NCBI GenBank assembly: GCA_037974335.1
Contig: CM075760.1
Location: forward strand, 21,160,291 to 21,224,290
Source: Prionace glauca
Lineage: Eukaryota > Chordata > Chondrichthyes > Carcharhiniformes > Carcharhinidae
Direction of reading: 5' to 3'
Length of the DNA: 64,000 nt
The translations under genes and the position numbers were made by a program. Below the pieces are notes generated by a model. It ran no database searches. It was not told the origin of the DNA and worked only from the letters and a program-made list of their open reading frames with translations. Shown here one piece after another: positions 30,025 through 41,148 of this stretch (its first letter is position 1; each line of letters opens with the position of its first letter).

Positions 30025-32285
30025 TATTAAAACAAAGAATAAAGAAAATTACAGCACAGGAACATGCCCTTTAGCCCTCCAAGCCTGCACTGACCATGCT
30101 GCCTGACTCAACGACAACTCCATACACTTCCGGGGATCATATCCCTCCATTCCCATCTCATTCATGTCCTTGCCAAGACGCCCCTTAAATATCACTACCG
30201 TATCCGCTCCCACTACCTCCCTCAGCAACGAGGTCCAGGCACCCACCACCCTCTGTGTACACAATATGCTTCGTATAACTCTTTTTAAACTTGCCCCTCG
30301 CACTTTAAACCTATGCCACCTAGTAATTGACACTTCAACCCTGGAAAAATAGCTTCTGACTATCCACTGTGACCATGCCTCTCATAATCATGTGGACTCC
30401 TATCAGGTGTCCCCTGAAACTCCGTCACTCCAGTGAGAACAAAGCAAGTGTCTCCAACCTCTCCTCATACCTAATGCCCTCCATACCAGGCAACATCCTG
30501 GTAAATCTTTTTTTGTACCCTCTCCGAAGCCTCCACAGTCGTCTGGCGACCAGAATTGAACCATATATTCCAAGTGCGGCCTAACTAAGTTTCTATTAAA
30601 CTGCAATATGACTTTCCAATTTTTAAATTCAATACCACGGCTGAGGAAGGCAAGCATGCCGTTTGCCTTCTTGACTACCTTCTCCACGGCAACGAGTCGT
30701 GTATCTGTACACCCACATCTCTCTGGTTAAAACTTCTGTCTTTTACTGTGCATTTCCTATCTGTTTTAGACCTTCCAAAATGCATTACGTCACATTTGTC
30801 TCGATTAAACTCCATCTGCCATCACTCCATCCAAGTCTCCAACTGATCTATATCCTACTGTATCTCTTGATGGCCCTCATTGCTATCCACAAATCTACCA
30901 ACCTTTGTATTGTCTGCAAACTTACTAATAAATTCGGTTACATTTTCTTCCAAATCATATCAAATCCCAGCACTGACCCCTGAGGAGCACCACTTGTCAC
31001 AGCTCTCCATTCAGAAACACACTGCCATGCTTTGTCTTTTTTGACTGAGTCGGTTTTATATCCACCTTGCCAGCTTGCCTCTGATCCCATCCAACTTCAC
31101 CTTCTGCACCAGTCTGCTATGACGGACCTTGTCAAAGGCCTTACTGAAGTCCATGTAAACAACAAGCACTGTCCTACCCTCATCAATCATCTTAGTCATT
31201 TCCTCGTAAAACTCAATCAAGTACTTGAGGCACGAACTTCCCTTCACAAAATCATGTTGCCTCTCACTAATACATCCACTTATTTCCAAGTGAGAATAAA
31301 GCCTGTCTTGAATAATCCCCTCCAATAATGTCCCTACCACTGGTGTAAGATTCACAGGTCTGTAATTACCTGGATTATTCTTGGTACCATTTTTAAATAA
31401 AGAAACAATGTGGGTTATTCTCCAATCCACTGGGACCTCCCCTGTAGCCATTGTGGATACAAAGATTTCTCTCAAGGCCCCAGCATCCACCAAGTCCTTC
31501 ACTTTGTTGAATACTGATGCAAAGTACTCATTTAATACATTGCCCATTTCGCCTGGCATAGATTCCCTCCTTGTCTCTGAGTCCGGCAACCCTCTCCTTG
31601 GCTACCCTCTTGCTATATATATTTACTTAATCCTGCTGGCCAATGTTTTTCCATGTCCCCTTCTGGCCCTCCTTACTCCTTGTTTAAGTTTCTTTCTTCT
31701 TTCCTTGTGTTCCAGACTTGCTTCGTGCATTCCCAACCTCCTAGTTTTGACAAATGCTTCTCTTTTCTCTTTGATGAGGCTCACAATGTCTTTCGTTATC
31801 CAAGATTCCCAAAACTTGTCATACTTATCCTTCATCCTTATAGGAACGTGCTGGTCCTGAACCCCTATCAACTTACACTTGAAAGTCATCCAGATGTCAG
31901 ATGTTGATTTGCCCTCAAACAAATACCACACCCCCCTCATATCTATATTCTTCTGTTCCTGCATTGTATTGTTGTAATTAGCCTTCCCCCAGTTTAGCAC
32001 CTTAACTTGAAGACTATACTTTATCCATCAATACTTTAAAGCTTACTGAATTATGGTCACTGATCCCGAACTGGTCCCCTACTGAATCACCAACCACTTG
32101 GCTGGCTTCGTTCCCCAACACCAGGTACAGTTCAGCCCCTCCCCTAGTTGGACTATGTACATGCTGTTTCAGGAAGCCCTCCTGAATGTTCCTTACAAAC
32201 TGTCCATCCACTAACGCTAAGTGAGTCCCAGTCAACATTGGGAAAGATAAAATCAGATCCCCTGACAATTGGGGTGTCCCTGTCA
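30025..32285 (-). repeat. Long CR1-like LINE remnant
   Basis: About 2.3 kb on the minus strand, in CR1 order. The endonuclease end is at 32014-32286 ('HSPTRGGAELYLVLGNEASQ', 'FGISDHNSVSF') and the linker at 31623-32000. The reverse transcriptase at 31056-31589 has 'NPGNYRPVNLTPVVGTLLEG' and 'VYMDFSKAFDKVRHSRLVQK'. The C-terminal domain is at 30403-30687 and the end block at 30049-30333. It is a different, older subfamily than the intact LINE, with several stops and frameshifts. Confidence 0.88.
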
Positions 32286-32592
32286 AGACGGAGTGTCCCC
32301 TGCCAATTAAAAGTACCCCCTGTCAATTCGGACTGCCCCTTTCAATTAGGAAAGCCCTTGAAAATTAGGAGTGACCTCTGTCAATTAGGAGTATCCCTAT
32401 CAATTAGGAATGTCCCAGTCATATATTCGTGTCCCTGTCAATTAGGAGTGACCCTTGTACATTAAGAATGTCCCTGTCATATATTAGTGTCCCTGTCAAT
32501 TAGGAGTGTCCCCTGTCAATTAGGAGTGCCCGCTGTCAATTAGTAGTGTCCCCTCTCAATTAGCAGTTCCCCTGAAAATTAGGAGTATTTAA
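32262..32592. repeat. 20-bp minisatellite
   Basis: About 16 imperfect units of 'gtgtcccctgtcaattagga' type lie between the CR1 remnant and the tRNA-Asn at 32607. Confidence 0.9.
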
Positions 32593-32606
32593 CGGTGATT
32601 GCCTTA

Positions 32607-32680
32607 GTCTCTGCGGCGCAATTGGTCAGCGCGTTCGGCTATTAACTGAAAGATTGGTGGTTCGAGACCACCCAGGGACG
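32607..32680 (+). tRNA. tRNA-Asn (anticodon ATT)
   Basis: A 74-nt cloverleaf: acceptor GTCTCTG/CAGGGAC, A box GGCGCAATTGGTCAGC, and anticodon stem TTCGG/CTGAA with loop CTATTAA (anticodon ATT). The T arm is TGGTGGTTCGAGACCACC. TTTT at 32692-32695 is the pol III stop. Apart from A34 and a G-T pair at 30:40 it matches the usual Asn(GTT) gene. A34 would be read as inosine if edited. Confidence 0.88.
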
Positions 32681-32689
32681 GAATTTCAT

Positions 32690-33140
32690 TATTTTCTCTC
32701 CATCAGCATTCATCGGCAAACACTTGTCTGTTTGCAAAGTGTCCGTGGATGCCAATAAAAAATAGTTCTCAATTGTTCCCGGCTGTACTGTTATGTGGAG
32801 TTACCAAAATTATTTAATGACAACTGACTTCAAACATATTACATATAACATTATATATATGCTTCCATTATACTATTAAAGAAATACAATTGAAACATGA
32901 TCTTGTGGCTAAGCACTTGTTTCAATTCCATGTTCCTGCTTCCACTCATTCCTGGATAGATCATAAATCTGTCTAACCCAAACTGAAATGTGTTCAATGA
33001 TGGAACATCGGAACCTTCTGGAGTAGAGAATTCGGAAGATTCACGAGTCTTTGAGTCAAGCAATTTCTCCTCATTGCTGTCCTAAATCATCAGCGCCTTA
33101 TCCTGAGATTGTGTCCCCGTGTTTCAGATTCCCGGATCAG
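32690..33140. repeat. Segmental duplication arm B1 (inverted partner at 42170-42708)
   Basis: The reverse complement aligns with 42170-42708. Shared landmarks include the TATATA stretch, 'tgccaataaaaaatag', 'aacattatatata' and a CR1-type 3' remnant at 32890-33130 ('cagtttgggttagac' complement). The partner breaks off inside the tRNA-Asn T arm. Confidence 0.85.
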
Positions 33141-33350
33141 GAGAACTAATGTTTCAGTTTTGTAATACTATTTATTGATTCTCGTTAAAGATGTTGAGAT
33201 TTTCCAGCATTTTTATAGTAGGAACCAGTAAGGGCAATGCGAGTATGAATGGGTGTTGGCCATTGAGGGGATTGCTCAACGGGATTTACATTTCTCTGTG
33301 CTATTCAAGGTGGCAGAAATATTGAATGAGGATTTTCGGCGCGCGTGTGT

Positions 33351-33422
33351 GGTTCCGTGGTGTAACGGTGAGCACTCTGGACTCTGAATCCAGCGATCCG
33401 AGTTCAAATCTCGGTGGGACCT
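33351..33422 (+). tRNA. tRNA-Gln (anticodon CTG)
   Basis: A 72-nt cloverleaf: GGTTCCG/TGGGACC acceptor, TGGTGTAACGGTGAG A box, CTGGA-CTCTGAA-TCCAG anticodon arm, and GAGTTCAAATC B box. TTTT at 33425-33428. Its 5' flank from about 33215 and its 3' flank resemble those of the Gln genes at 45389 and 8413, so the three are products of duplication. Confidence 0.93.
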
Positions 33423-33429
33423 TGTTTTC

Positions 33430-34246
33430 ACATGCAGATGGTTGATTTGCAGAAGAGTGTTTTGTTTAAATGTATCACAAAGCACCAATCAAGAGGACAA
33501 TTTGTCGGCCAGTTCAATTGGTCTGACAATGCACAGTGTGATCATCCTCTGGTGCCAGGTGTCTGCAATGTCAGTGCTTCTCGTGTTTTTGCTGCTCTTT
33601 AATTCCTCTGTTGGGAAATAAAGAGAGAGAGAGAGAGATAAATTGCCGCTCCCCCTATAAACTTGCCCTAATCTAGTTCACCTCGATTAAATCACTCCTC
33701 AATCTCCTTCTCTCCAATGGACAACAATCCCAGCATCACAAACCAGAAACTTCTGGCTAATTTGAACTTTTCAGAATAAAACTTACTCCCAAGAAATTCC
33801 TCCATCTGTTTTAACTGAAATTTGTCAACTTTTTAAAAAACTCTGTATTTTGCTTCTTAAAATTAAACATGTTTAGAAGAAATTCTTCAACCGATTTCAT
33901 CAACTTTTTTAGAAATTATTTTCACCATTCTGAACAATGTAATGTTTCCATGTTTCTCTTCGAAAAATTTCCAACTTTTTAAAAGGTAGCTTAAACTTGC
34001 TGATCTTTTTTTCCCCAAATACTTTAACGAAAATTTGTCATTTAAAAAAAAAATTTTTCAGAAGAAAAGTTTTTCAGTTTTTTTTAGTCACCATTGTTTT
34101 TTGAAAAATAAGTAGGTAAGATAAGTATCTTCATTGAAGCTGATTGCATTTGGTCAACATTTCCCTGAATTCGTCTAAATTTAGTGAAAATATATTTTTC
34201 ATCAACACAGATATGGAGTTTTAGAACTAATGTTGCAATAACATAG
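33430..34246. other. No gene; AT-rich with a small CR1 fragment
   Basis: 33650-33740 resembles a CR1 C-terminal piece on the minus strand. The rest is AT-rich with T-runs, and nothing else is supported. Confidence 0.45.
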
Positions 34247-34319
34247 CGAGCCAGCCAGGAGTCGAACCTAGAATCTTCTGATCCGTAGTCAGACGCGTTA
34301 TCCATTGCGCCACTGGCCC
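34247..34319 (-). tRNA. tRNA-Arg (anticodon ACG)
   Basis: The 73-nt minus-strand sequence is GGGCCAGTGGCGCAATGG..., with anticodon arm TCTGA-CTACGGA-TCAGA and T arm TAGGTTCGACTCCTGG. There is one weak T-stem pair. It differs from vertebrate Arg(ACG) by very few bases. No strong T-run follows, so its termination is uncertain. Confidence 0.9.
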
Positions 34320-34765
34320 GCGGCAAAAACAGCTGCAGCACTATTTACATATCCGTCTGAAGCTTCAAAATTAGCGGAAACATGGTCAAAACATATTCAA
34401 CTTAGTGAGGAAATGTTACATAATTGAAATTTGCTATTCTCACTCACAGTCATTCTACTTTGCCTTGAATTGAGTTAACCTGCTGTGTTGGAATTCGAAC
34501 CCTGGTTCTCAAAGCGTCATTTGCTTCTCTGCGTTATCAATCCAGCGTCAACAACATGGTTTGAAACCGCACCCCTCCCGCCAGTGAATCCACTATTGAA
34601 TATTACCTGAACACAGATCTTACAATCATGTGACATTGACTCTTACTTCAGCCTCAAAATACATTCCGGAAAAGACAAAAGTGCTGAACATTCATGACAA
34701 CACAGAGCAGGAAAGAAGATAAACCTATTCTGACTCAGCACACATTTTATCAGTTCGTTCAGTGG

Positions 34766-35290
34766 CTAAAAGAGCAGGTCAGAGGCTGGGAATCCTGCAG
34801 GAGTAACTCACCTCCTGACTCCCAAAAAACATAGAACTGTCCAACACACTGCTGGTCATTCGTCCCACGATGTTGTGCTGAGCTTTGTCCGAACCCAAGA
34901 TCAAGATCAAGTTCAAGCTATCCCACTCCCTATCATTCTGGAGTGCTCCATCTGCCGACGCAATAACCGCTTGAAAGATCCTAAAATGTCCGACTCCACT
35001 GTCACAGCAGTGAGTCCATTTCACACCCCAACCACTTTCTGAGTAAAGAACCCACCTCGGACATCCCTCCTATATGAACCTTATAGCTGTGCCCCCGAGT
35101 GACAGCTACATCCACCCGAGGAAATAGTCCCAGAATCAGTGGAACAGTCCACCATCGACGTGGCACAAGTCAGGAGTGCGATTGAATGTTCCCCACTTGT
35201 CTGCATGATGCAGGAATCCACCAAAGGCACCTTAAACAGCACCTTCCAAACACAAGACCACTTCCACCCGGCAGCCCCCCTCCAACACAA
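34766..35290 (+). repeat. Fragment of another LINE-type repeat split by a CR1 3' piece
   Basis: 34766-34806 ('ggaatcctgcaggagtaactcacctcctgactccc') and 35150-35290 ('aagtcaggagtgcgattgaatgttccccact' onward) belong to one dispersed coding repeat common in sharks. 34808-35140, in between, resembles a CR1-like 3' end on the minus strand. Confidence 0.55.
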
Positions 35291-35394
35291 CACAGACAAC
35301 AGCATCACCAAACCTCTCAGCATTCTGTGTGGCGCCAATGTTACTTGCCACTTGTCAGCTCCAAACATAAACATAAAGTAGCCGACTGCGGACT

Positions 35395-35480
35395 TTCGAA
35401 ATCTGAAATAAAAACGGAAAATACTGGGTGATGTCAGTACGTTTGGCACTATCTGTGGAGCGGGAATCAGAACTAACCTG
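35395..35480. repeat. Unclassified dispersed repeat fragment
   Basis: 'ggaaaatactgggtgatgtc' and 'ggcactatctgtggagcgg' match the family at 1610-1785. Confidence 0.45.
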
Positions 35481-35595
35481 TCCCGTCCAGGATGGGTGTG
35501 GGCGCCCATCCGTGCTCTTAAACTTTGCCTTTTTCCAGAGCCAGTGTGAGGCAAAATGCACTACCAATTAGCACAGAGAACCAGCAAGGTGATCC

Positions 35596-35668
35596 TGCCG
35601 AAACCGGGGATTGAACCAGTGACCTTTAGATGGTCAGTCTAACAGTCTCCCAACTGAGCTATTTCAGC
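35596..35668 (-). pseudogene. tRNA-Phe-type body with anticodon GAC
   Basis: The 73-nt minus-strand sequence aligns over its length with vertebrate tRNA-Phe: GCTGAAATAGCTCAGTTGGG..., anticodon stem TTAGA/TCTAA, and acceptor end TTTCGGCA. The loop is CTGACCA rather than CTGAAGA, giving GAC, a Val codon reader absent from normal eukaryotic sets. The D stem and two T-stem pairs are mismatched. Pseudogene is the likeliest reading. Confidence 0.75.
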
Positions 35669-35774
35669 TGGCGTGGAAGCAGGAAGCTTTCGTCTCCCGG
35701 ATATCTAAGAGAGCAATGATTTCTGCCCATTTCATCTTTCTTCAAGTAATCTCAATCAAATGTCCTTAATGATA

Positions 35775-35900
35775 AAAGCAAATTACTGCGGATGGGAAAA
35801 GAGGAAATGCTCCAAAATCTCCCAGTGTCTACAGCACCTGTAAGGAGTGAAAAGGGCGGATGTTTCGAGTCCAGATGATACTTTATCAAACGGAGTTACT
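35775..35900. repeat. Unclassified dispersed repeat
   Basis: 'gcaaattactgcggatggg' and 'gtttcgagtccagatgata' mark the same family as at 1610-1785 and 9755-9915. 35680-35770 just before it also resembles 41810-41900, part of the cluster's duplications. Confidence 0.5.
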
Positions 35901-36141
35901 CCGATCGAGAAGACAGACAGGAACACAGGCTGAATGGCTGTTTGTCGATATAAGAGACAGAATTGCCAACATTGAGACTGCAATCCCTGCCCAGAGGATG
36001 GATTGGGACTTTCTAACTGAGGTTCAAATCCTGTCATTTTCACCTCCCGTCATTTCTCATCGAAACTTATTTTTGTTGAAAATTATTGAAAATAAAGCAA
36101 TGGGCACAGAGATGGTCAATTCATTACAAATCTCTCACATC

Positions 36142-36209
36142 AGCATCACTGAGGGTCCAGTGATCAGGATCGGCGCCGTGACGCGGTTTCGATTCCCAGT
36201 CACGGAGTG
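36142..36209 (+). pseudogene. tRNA-Glu-like relic
   Basis: 'GGGTCCAGTGATCAGGATCGGCG' and 'TTCGATTCCCAGTCACGGAG' align with the two halves of tRNA-Glu, with bases missing in the anticodon arm. Confidence 0.5.
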
Positions 36210-36559
36210 AGTCATTTTTTGTTCAATTCTTTATTCAACGAAAACACGCCCCACAGCGTCTGTGAAGGGAACAACATCCAAATCTTCCAGCTGGATGAAC
36301 TGGCATCGGAGCTGGAGAAGTCAGAGATGTAACACTAACGATAAACTCTGAAGAACATACATGCCAGATACACAACATACATGTCAGATACACACACAGC
36401 ACACATGTCAAATCATGTCACTTTCAAGTTGCGTCTTTTAACTTTCTGGTCTCCACCTCAGAAATTTCCACATTCATCAAAAATCCCCCACCACAAACCC
36501 CATCCTGTTCCTCAATCCAGTGGTAATCTTATTAGTACCACGATGGGCTGATAGCATTT

Positions 36560-36632
36560 GGCTCCATAGCTCAGTGGTTAGAGCACTGGTCTTGTAAACC
36601 AGCGGTCGCGAGTTCGATTCTCGTTGGAGCCT
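36560..36632 (+). tRNA. tRNA-Thr (anticodon TGT)
   Basis: A 73-nt cloverleaf: GGCTCCA/TGGAGCC acceptor, TAGCTCAGTGGTTAGAGC D arm, CTGGT-CTTGTAA-ACCAG anticodon arm, and GCGAGTTCGATTCTCG T arm. It is nearly the vertebrate consensus. No TTTT follows within 20 bp, only TTT. Confidence 0.93.
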
Positions 36633-36639
36633 CCGTTCA

Positions 36640-37035
36640 AAGTTTAGCTAATACAAACTGTTAGAAAAAGGCAAATAGAGTGGGAGGCGAAAGGAGTCCT
36701 CTTATGAGTGGAGGGGCAGATGAGGTGCTAATTTGGAAAGCAAAACGATTTTCTTCTTCGTGAAAAGAAATCGAAAGCGAGAACATATTTGACGTGATGA
36801 TAAATATAAATGTTGATATTAAGAATGGAATAGATGCGTTTGTACAAGGAATGCTTAAAGTTAGCATGTAGGTGTAGCAGATATTTGGAAGGGAAATTAC
36901 ATTTTGTTCTTATTGCTGGCAGATTGGAGTTTTAAAATAACGAGGTGTTTCTGCTGCTACACAGGATTTTGTGGAAACCAGGTTGAATATTCTGTGCAGA
37001 TGTGACTTTCACATTTAAAAAGGGATATGCTTTGC
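36640..37035. other. No gene recognised
   Basis: No exon, RNA gene or clear repeat. Confidence 0.45.
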
Positions 37036-37039
37036 ATTA

Positions 37040-37460
37040 GATCATTAGATACGGTAAAGAGAAGGTTTATCAGATTGTTCCCTGGGGTCAGTGAGTTGTC
37101 CTGTGATGAAATTCTCTGGAGTTTAGAAGAATAAGCGGTGATCTATTTAAACTTACACAGTGCTGATTCGGTTTGATAGGATGGAGGCTGAGAGATTTTC
37201 TTTTTCTCTGCTGGTCGGGAATCTAACCCCCTGCGGCACAGATCACCGGCTAAGATAAGGAGAAATTAGGGCTAAGATAAGGAGAAATTACTTCACTCAA
37301 AGGGCAAGAATCTTTGGTATTTTCTGTACCTGACAGTTATGTATGCCCCATCATCGAGCACATTTAAGGTTGGGATAAACAGGTTTCTGATCTCTTAGAG
37401 AATTCAGGGACATGGGAAGCTGGTGGAAATTTATCCATGAGCCACCTGCCTTTTGTCTCG
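37040..37460 (+). repeat. CR1-like LINE 3' remnant
   Basis: 'ggtttatcagattgttccctggggtcagtg' corresponds to the 'RF.RLLPG' coding segment and is followed by the 'SLE..R.RG' and 'FTQR' regions. A 17-bp piece ('ggctaagataaggagaaatta') is duplicated at 37250-37290. Confidence 0.65.
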
Positions 37461-38387
37461 TTTCTTTTTTTTTTATTCACCAAATACAAGTTTATTCCTT
37501 CTCATTGTCATGTTTATATCACACGCAAGTGATATAAACTTGTGGCCACAGTGCAGAATCCAAACCACTGATCCAACAGGGAAGCTGACAGTGACTTTCC
37601 CAATTAGCGGATCACCATCATTTTTGCCTTTCTCTTCCCTCTCTTCCGTCACCCAATGGGCAGGTTTCTCACTACAAAAACGCACTCTGCTTGTACATAC
37701 ACTTGACATCTGCCATCGAGCCCATGGTGGTGAAAATGATGACTTTGCACCATTGGAACACTCGGGTTCCGCCATCACCAGCTCAATGTTACCTTGTCCA
37801 TCATTCCTTGCGTCAAATAAAACATCTTCCAACCTTACGTTCTGCCCCCTTTTAAGAACATACCCCTGATTTCATAATTAGAGAGTGCACGGTGATCCCA
37901 TCAGATTAATTAAAATTTACAAAAATATGAATAATAGAACTTTTCTCTCAGCCTGAAATAAAAATGATTTGGAAAAAAAATCATACCAAAAAATCATACA
38001 ACAATAACTGTCTTACAGTTATTGTTGTAATTGGCTGAACACTTTCCTGGTGTTGAAAAAGAAGGTGCTATTTTGCAGGAGAAAATTGTGGTGCATGTGG
38101 TCTGCCGTGGAATTTAAAATAACAACAGGATTGTGAACAAAACAAGTTGTAAAACCCGCTGTAATCTGCTGGTCTGGGTGGTTAGAGTTTGAAGCTTTCA
38201 CTGCTGCTTTGATTGCAGGTCAGGAAATGAAGATTTATTGCTCTCCTCCAATCCCTGACAATAAATATCAGTTATTTCCCGGCAGAACGCTCAAATCTCA
38301 GCCTCGCCTTGTATCCTGTCCTTTATCAAGTCAAGACCCTGAGCAAATTCAACAGGGAGCCATATTGTTCTTTCTGAGGTCGAGACG

Positions 38388-38587
38388 AGGTTAAGGACAG
38401 TTTAAATGGAGCCGGCTCCTCACTGCAGCTCATTGTGTTTCTGACTGGAGATGAGTTTTGTTTGCTGCACATTTCAGGATCATCTGATTCGGTTACGATT
38501 CCCTCATGGCCCATCCCAACTCCACGGATTCTGATATATTTCATTATTAATGCAATGAAATGACATGACTAGGCTGTCTTCCTATGT
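38388..38587 (+). repeat. Direct duplication arm D1 upstream of tRNA-Leu
   Basis: 'ttaaggacagtttaaatg', 'cagctcattgtgtttct' and the following 150 bp recur in the same order at 40871-41080, each time ending at a tRNA-Leu sequence. Confidence 0.85.
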
Positions 38588-38669
38588 GGTAGCATGGCCG
38601 AGCGGTCTAAGGCGCTGGATTTAGGCTCTAGTCTCTCTTGAGGCGTGGGTTCGAATCCCACCGCTGCCA
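38588..38669 (+). tRNA. tRNA-Leu (anticodon TAG)
   Basis: An 82-nt class II tRNA: GGTAGCA/TGCTGCC-type acceptor, GGCCGAGCGGTCTAAGGC D arm, CTGGA-TTTAGGC-TCTAG anticodon arm with one weak pair, a long variable arm (TCTCTCTTGAGGC), and GGGTTCGAATCCC T arm. TTTTT at 38683-38687 is a good pol III stop. Confidence 0.93.
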
Positions 38670-38799
38670 GAATTGGTGCAAGTTTTTGTCCTTGGAGCTG
38701 AAATCCAACAGCTCGGGTTGGACGCAGGATTCTGTGCGGTGCCGTTTTTGACAGTTGCCCTTGTAAGAATAGAATATTGCGTTTGACTCATCAATCGTC

Positions 38800-39198
38800 A
38801 GCACACACACACACACACAAGCACTCACATAATGCCAGAGAGAGACACACACATTCACAGAAATACACAGACACTGATACACACACACACACACACCCAG
38901 ACACGGACAGACAGACACAGACACTCATTGACACAGAGACAGATGCACACACACACACACACACACACACTAACACAGAGGCACTCACATAGAGACAGAC
39001 ACATATTCACAGAGACACACAGACACAGATACACACTCACACACCCAGACACAGAGAGACAGACAGACAGACACACACACACAAAGACACACACACTCTC
39101 ACAGACACACAGAAACACATGTTGAAATACACGCACACACATACTGAAACACACAGACACTCACAGACACATAAGCTCACACACAGAAAGACACACAA

Positions 39199-39231
<33 letters not shown>

Positions 39232-39340
39232 GACACACAAAGGGAGACACACACACACAGAAATACGTGCACACACGTAGAATCTCTCCCTCACACACAC
39301 AGAAACACAGAAACATAACCACACCGACACTCACACACAC
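38800..39340. repeat. (CA)n/(ACACAG)n array
   Basis: Long CA-rich microsatellite with GACACA units. It is matched by 63105-63700, where the same unit order leads into the same flanking block. Confidence 0.95.
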
Positions 39341-39344
39341 TCAT

Positions 39345-39645
39345 TCCTATTTCTGTTTTACTCCTCACTGCCCCCAGCTAGAAAGTACTGGGATCTGAGC
39401 TTGAAATGCTGGAACTGATCCTGGGGGAATGAGTGGGGTCTGATAGACACCCAGAGGGTCACTTGTGTGTGAATCATAGAATGGGGACAGCACAGGAGGC
39501 CATTCAGCCCGTCAATCCAGGATGGAGAGCCTGCAAGAGCAGTTTGACTATTCCCGCTCCCCCCACCCTCTCCCCGTAACCCTGTCAATATTTTCCCCTC
39601 AGCCTCCCATTCAATCTCCTCCTGATGGAATCTCCTTCCCTCTCT
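39345..39645. repeat. Duplicated block (partner 63709-64000)
   Basis: Nearly identical to the last 292 bp of the window, with only a few substitutions. It marks the left edge of a tandem unit that includes the terminal exons at 40.1-40.5 kb. Confidence 0.95.
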
Positions 39646-39654
39646 GGCTTAGAC

Positions 39655-40015
39655 AGAACATTCCAGATAGAGAGCAATACAGAGACAGAGAGAGACGCAC
39701 AGATAAACAGAGAGATATATACAGAGATACAGGGAGAGACACAAATAGAGAGAAATACAGAGACAGAAAGAGGCACAAATAGAGAGAAATACAGAGACAG
39801 AGAGAGACACACAGATAAACAGATAAACAGAGAGATATATACACAGAGACAGAGAGAGACACAAATAGAAATACAGAGACAGAGAGAGACACATAGATAG
39901 AGAGATATATACAGAGAGACAGAGAGGGAGAGAGAGAGAGAGATACAGATAGAGACAGAGAGATGTACAAATACACAGAAAGATGAAATAGAGAGACACA
40001 CACATAAATACACTA
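39655..40015. repeat. GAGACACAAATA-type minisatellite
   Basis: Irregular 30-40 bp units of 'agagagaaatacagagacag' type. The long open frames on both strands are repeat artefacts. Confidence 0.9.
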
Positions 40016-40077
40016 ATCAAGAAATACAAAAAGAGAGACAGAATAAGGCAAAGTCAGATCTAGTTCTGCATTCAATG

Positions 40078-40205
40078 TTTATTTAAAAATTCAGAGAGTA
40101 TTTTACAGGAAAATTGATTTTAAAGTTAACAAAAGTACATATATCCTTTGAGCTTCACACTGAGATCAGAACCCATGCGATCTGAGCTGCCCGGTATCTG
40201 TACAA
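40078..40205 (-). CDS. Terminal exon Y1 of an unknown duplicated gene
   Basis: The acceptor 'tctttctgctctctgttacag' ends at 40206. The frame then reads 25 codons containing 'IPGSSDRMGSDLSVKLKGYM' to TAA at 40126-40128, and AATAAA lies at the complement of 40078-40083. The two other copies (58305-58430, 61490-61612) keep the same frame and stop while differing at several residues, which supports coding. The Ser/Asp-rich tail is loosely reminiscent of MHC class I cytoplasmic-tail exons; that is only a resemblance. Confidence 0.5.
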
Positions 40206-40282
40206 CTGTAACAGAGAGCAGAAAGAGAAAAAACAGAGCTCAACATCAATGAACAATTGTGAATAAGGAACAAGAAAAGTTC

Positions 40283-40538
40283 TTTATTTATCCATGAAAT
40301 TTAAACTACAAGAACACTATTAACTACAATTACATTACAACAAAAAACCCCTTATACATTTCACACTGAAAACTGAAATCCTGTCCACGATTGTCTCAGT
40401 TACAGATTCAGAATGATAAACAGAGACAATTTGACTGTTACAGTCACCGAGAGCAGATATTGTGTTTGTGTCACTCAGAGATCTTCATAATCAGCTGAGG
40501 GAAATCTACAGCGTCCAAAATTCAACCCATCACTTGAT
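40283..40538 (-). CDS. Terminal exon X1 of an unknown duplicated gene
   Basis: The acceptor 'tatctctcttttacag' ends at 40539. The frame following one or two bases reads 'SSDGLNFGRCRFPSADYEDL' and stops with TGA at 40475-40477. A 3'UTR leads to AATAAA (complement of 40283-40288). The coding part is identical in the copy at 58717-58778. X and Y could be alternative last exons of one gene. The product is unknown. Confidence 0.5.
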
Positions 40539-40850
40539 CTGTAAAAGAGAGATACACCAATGATCAGATATTTATGATGTGGGACATTAGAGTTTTTAAT
40601 CAGTGAAACATTGAGAGATTTTTCAAATCCGACACAGCCAAAAAAAACACGCACCGACCTCCTCTGAAGGCAAGTCCGGAACCCGGCCTTCAGAATGTTC
40701 TCCCACCCCCAGTGAGTCTCCAGAGTTCAGAAGCTGTGACATCTTCTTCAGAGCCTTCAGTGTACAATCGATGGAGACGAATATCACGCGAAGGCCATCT
40801 CCACCCCCCCCCCCCCCCCCCACTACTTCCCTTCAAAAAACAGAGCAACA
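40539..40850. other. Flank of the duplicated unit
   Basis: 40539-40612 still matches copy 2 and then diverges. A run of C lies at 40803-40822. A minus-strand frame near 40690-40914 contains 'RLYTEGSEEDVTASELWRL'; it could be part of another exon, but no clear splice signals frame it. Confidence 0.35.
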
Positions 40851-40870
40851 GGAAATTGAGAAACGACGAG

Positions 40871-41080
40871 CTTAAGGACAGTTTAAATGATCGTGTCCCT
40901 TCAGTGCAGCTCATTGTGTTTCTAAAGTGAGATGATTTCTGTTTGTTACACAGTTCAGGCTGACCTGATTCAGAGAAGGATCAGGCTCAATCCTCCCGAT
41001 GGCCTTTCCCAACTCCATTTCTTTAAACGAATTTCAGTAACATTTCCATTAAATAATATGATTGTGACACATGTCAATGT
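40871..41080 (+). repeat. Direct duplication arm D2 upstream of a tRNA-Leu pseudogene
   Basis: Matches 38388-38587 in order and spacing, with moderate divergence. Confidence 0.85.
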
Positions 41081-41148
41081 GGTTGTATGGCCGAGCGGTC
41101 TAAGGCTCCAATCTCCGTGGAGGTGTGGATTCAAATCCCAACGCGAGT
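41081..41148 (+). pseudogene. tRNA-Leu pseudogene lacking the anticodon arm
   Basis: 'TATGGCCGAGCGGTCTAAGGC' continues directly into the variable arm and 'GTGTGGATTCAAATCCCA'. About 15 bases, including the anticodon, are missing relative to 38588-38669. Confidence 0.85.

Noticed and set aside
34481-34555. tRNA-like sequence on the minus strand (GGGTTCGAATTCC near 34490)
   Set aside because: A B-box-like core exists, but no acceptor or D arm can be paired and no isotype fits.
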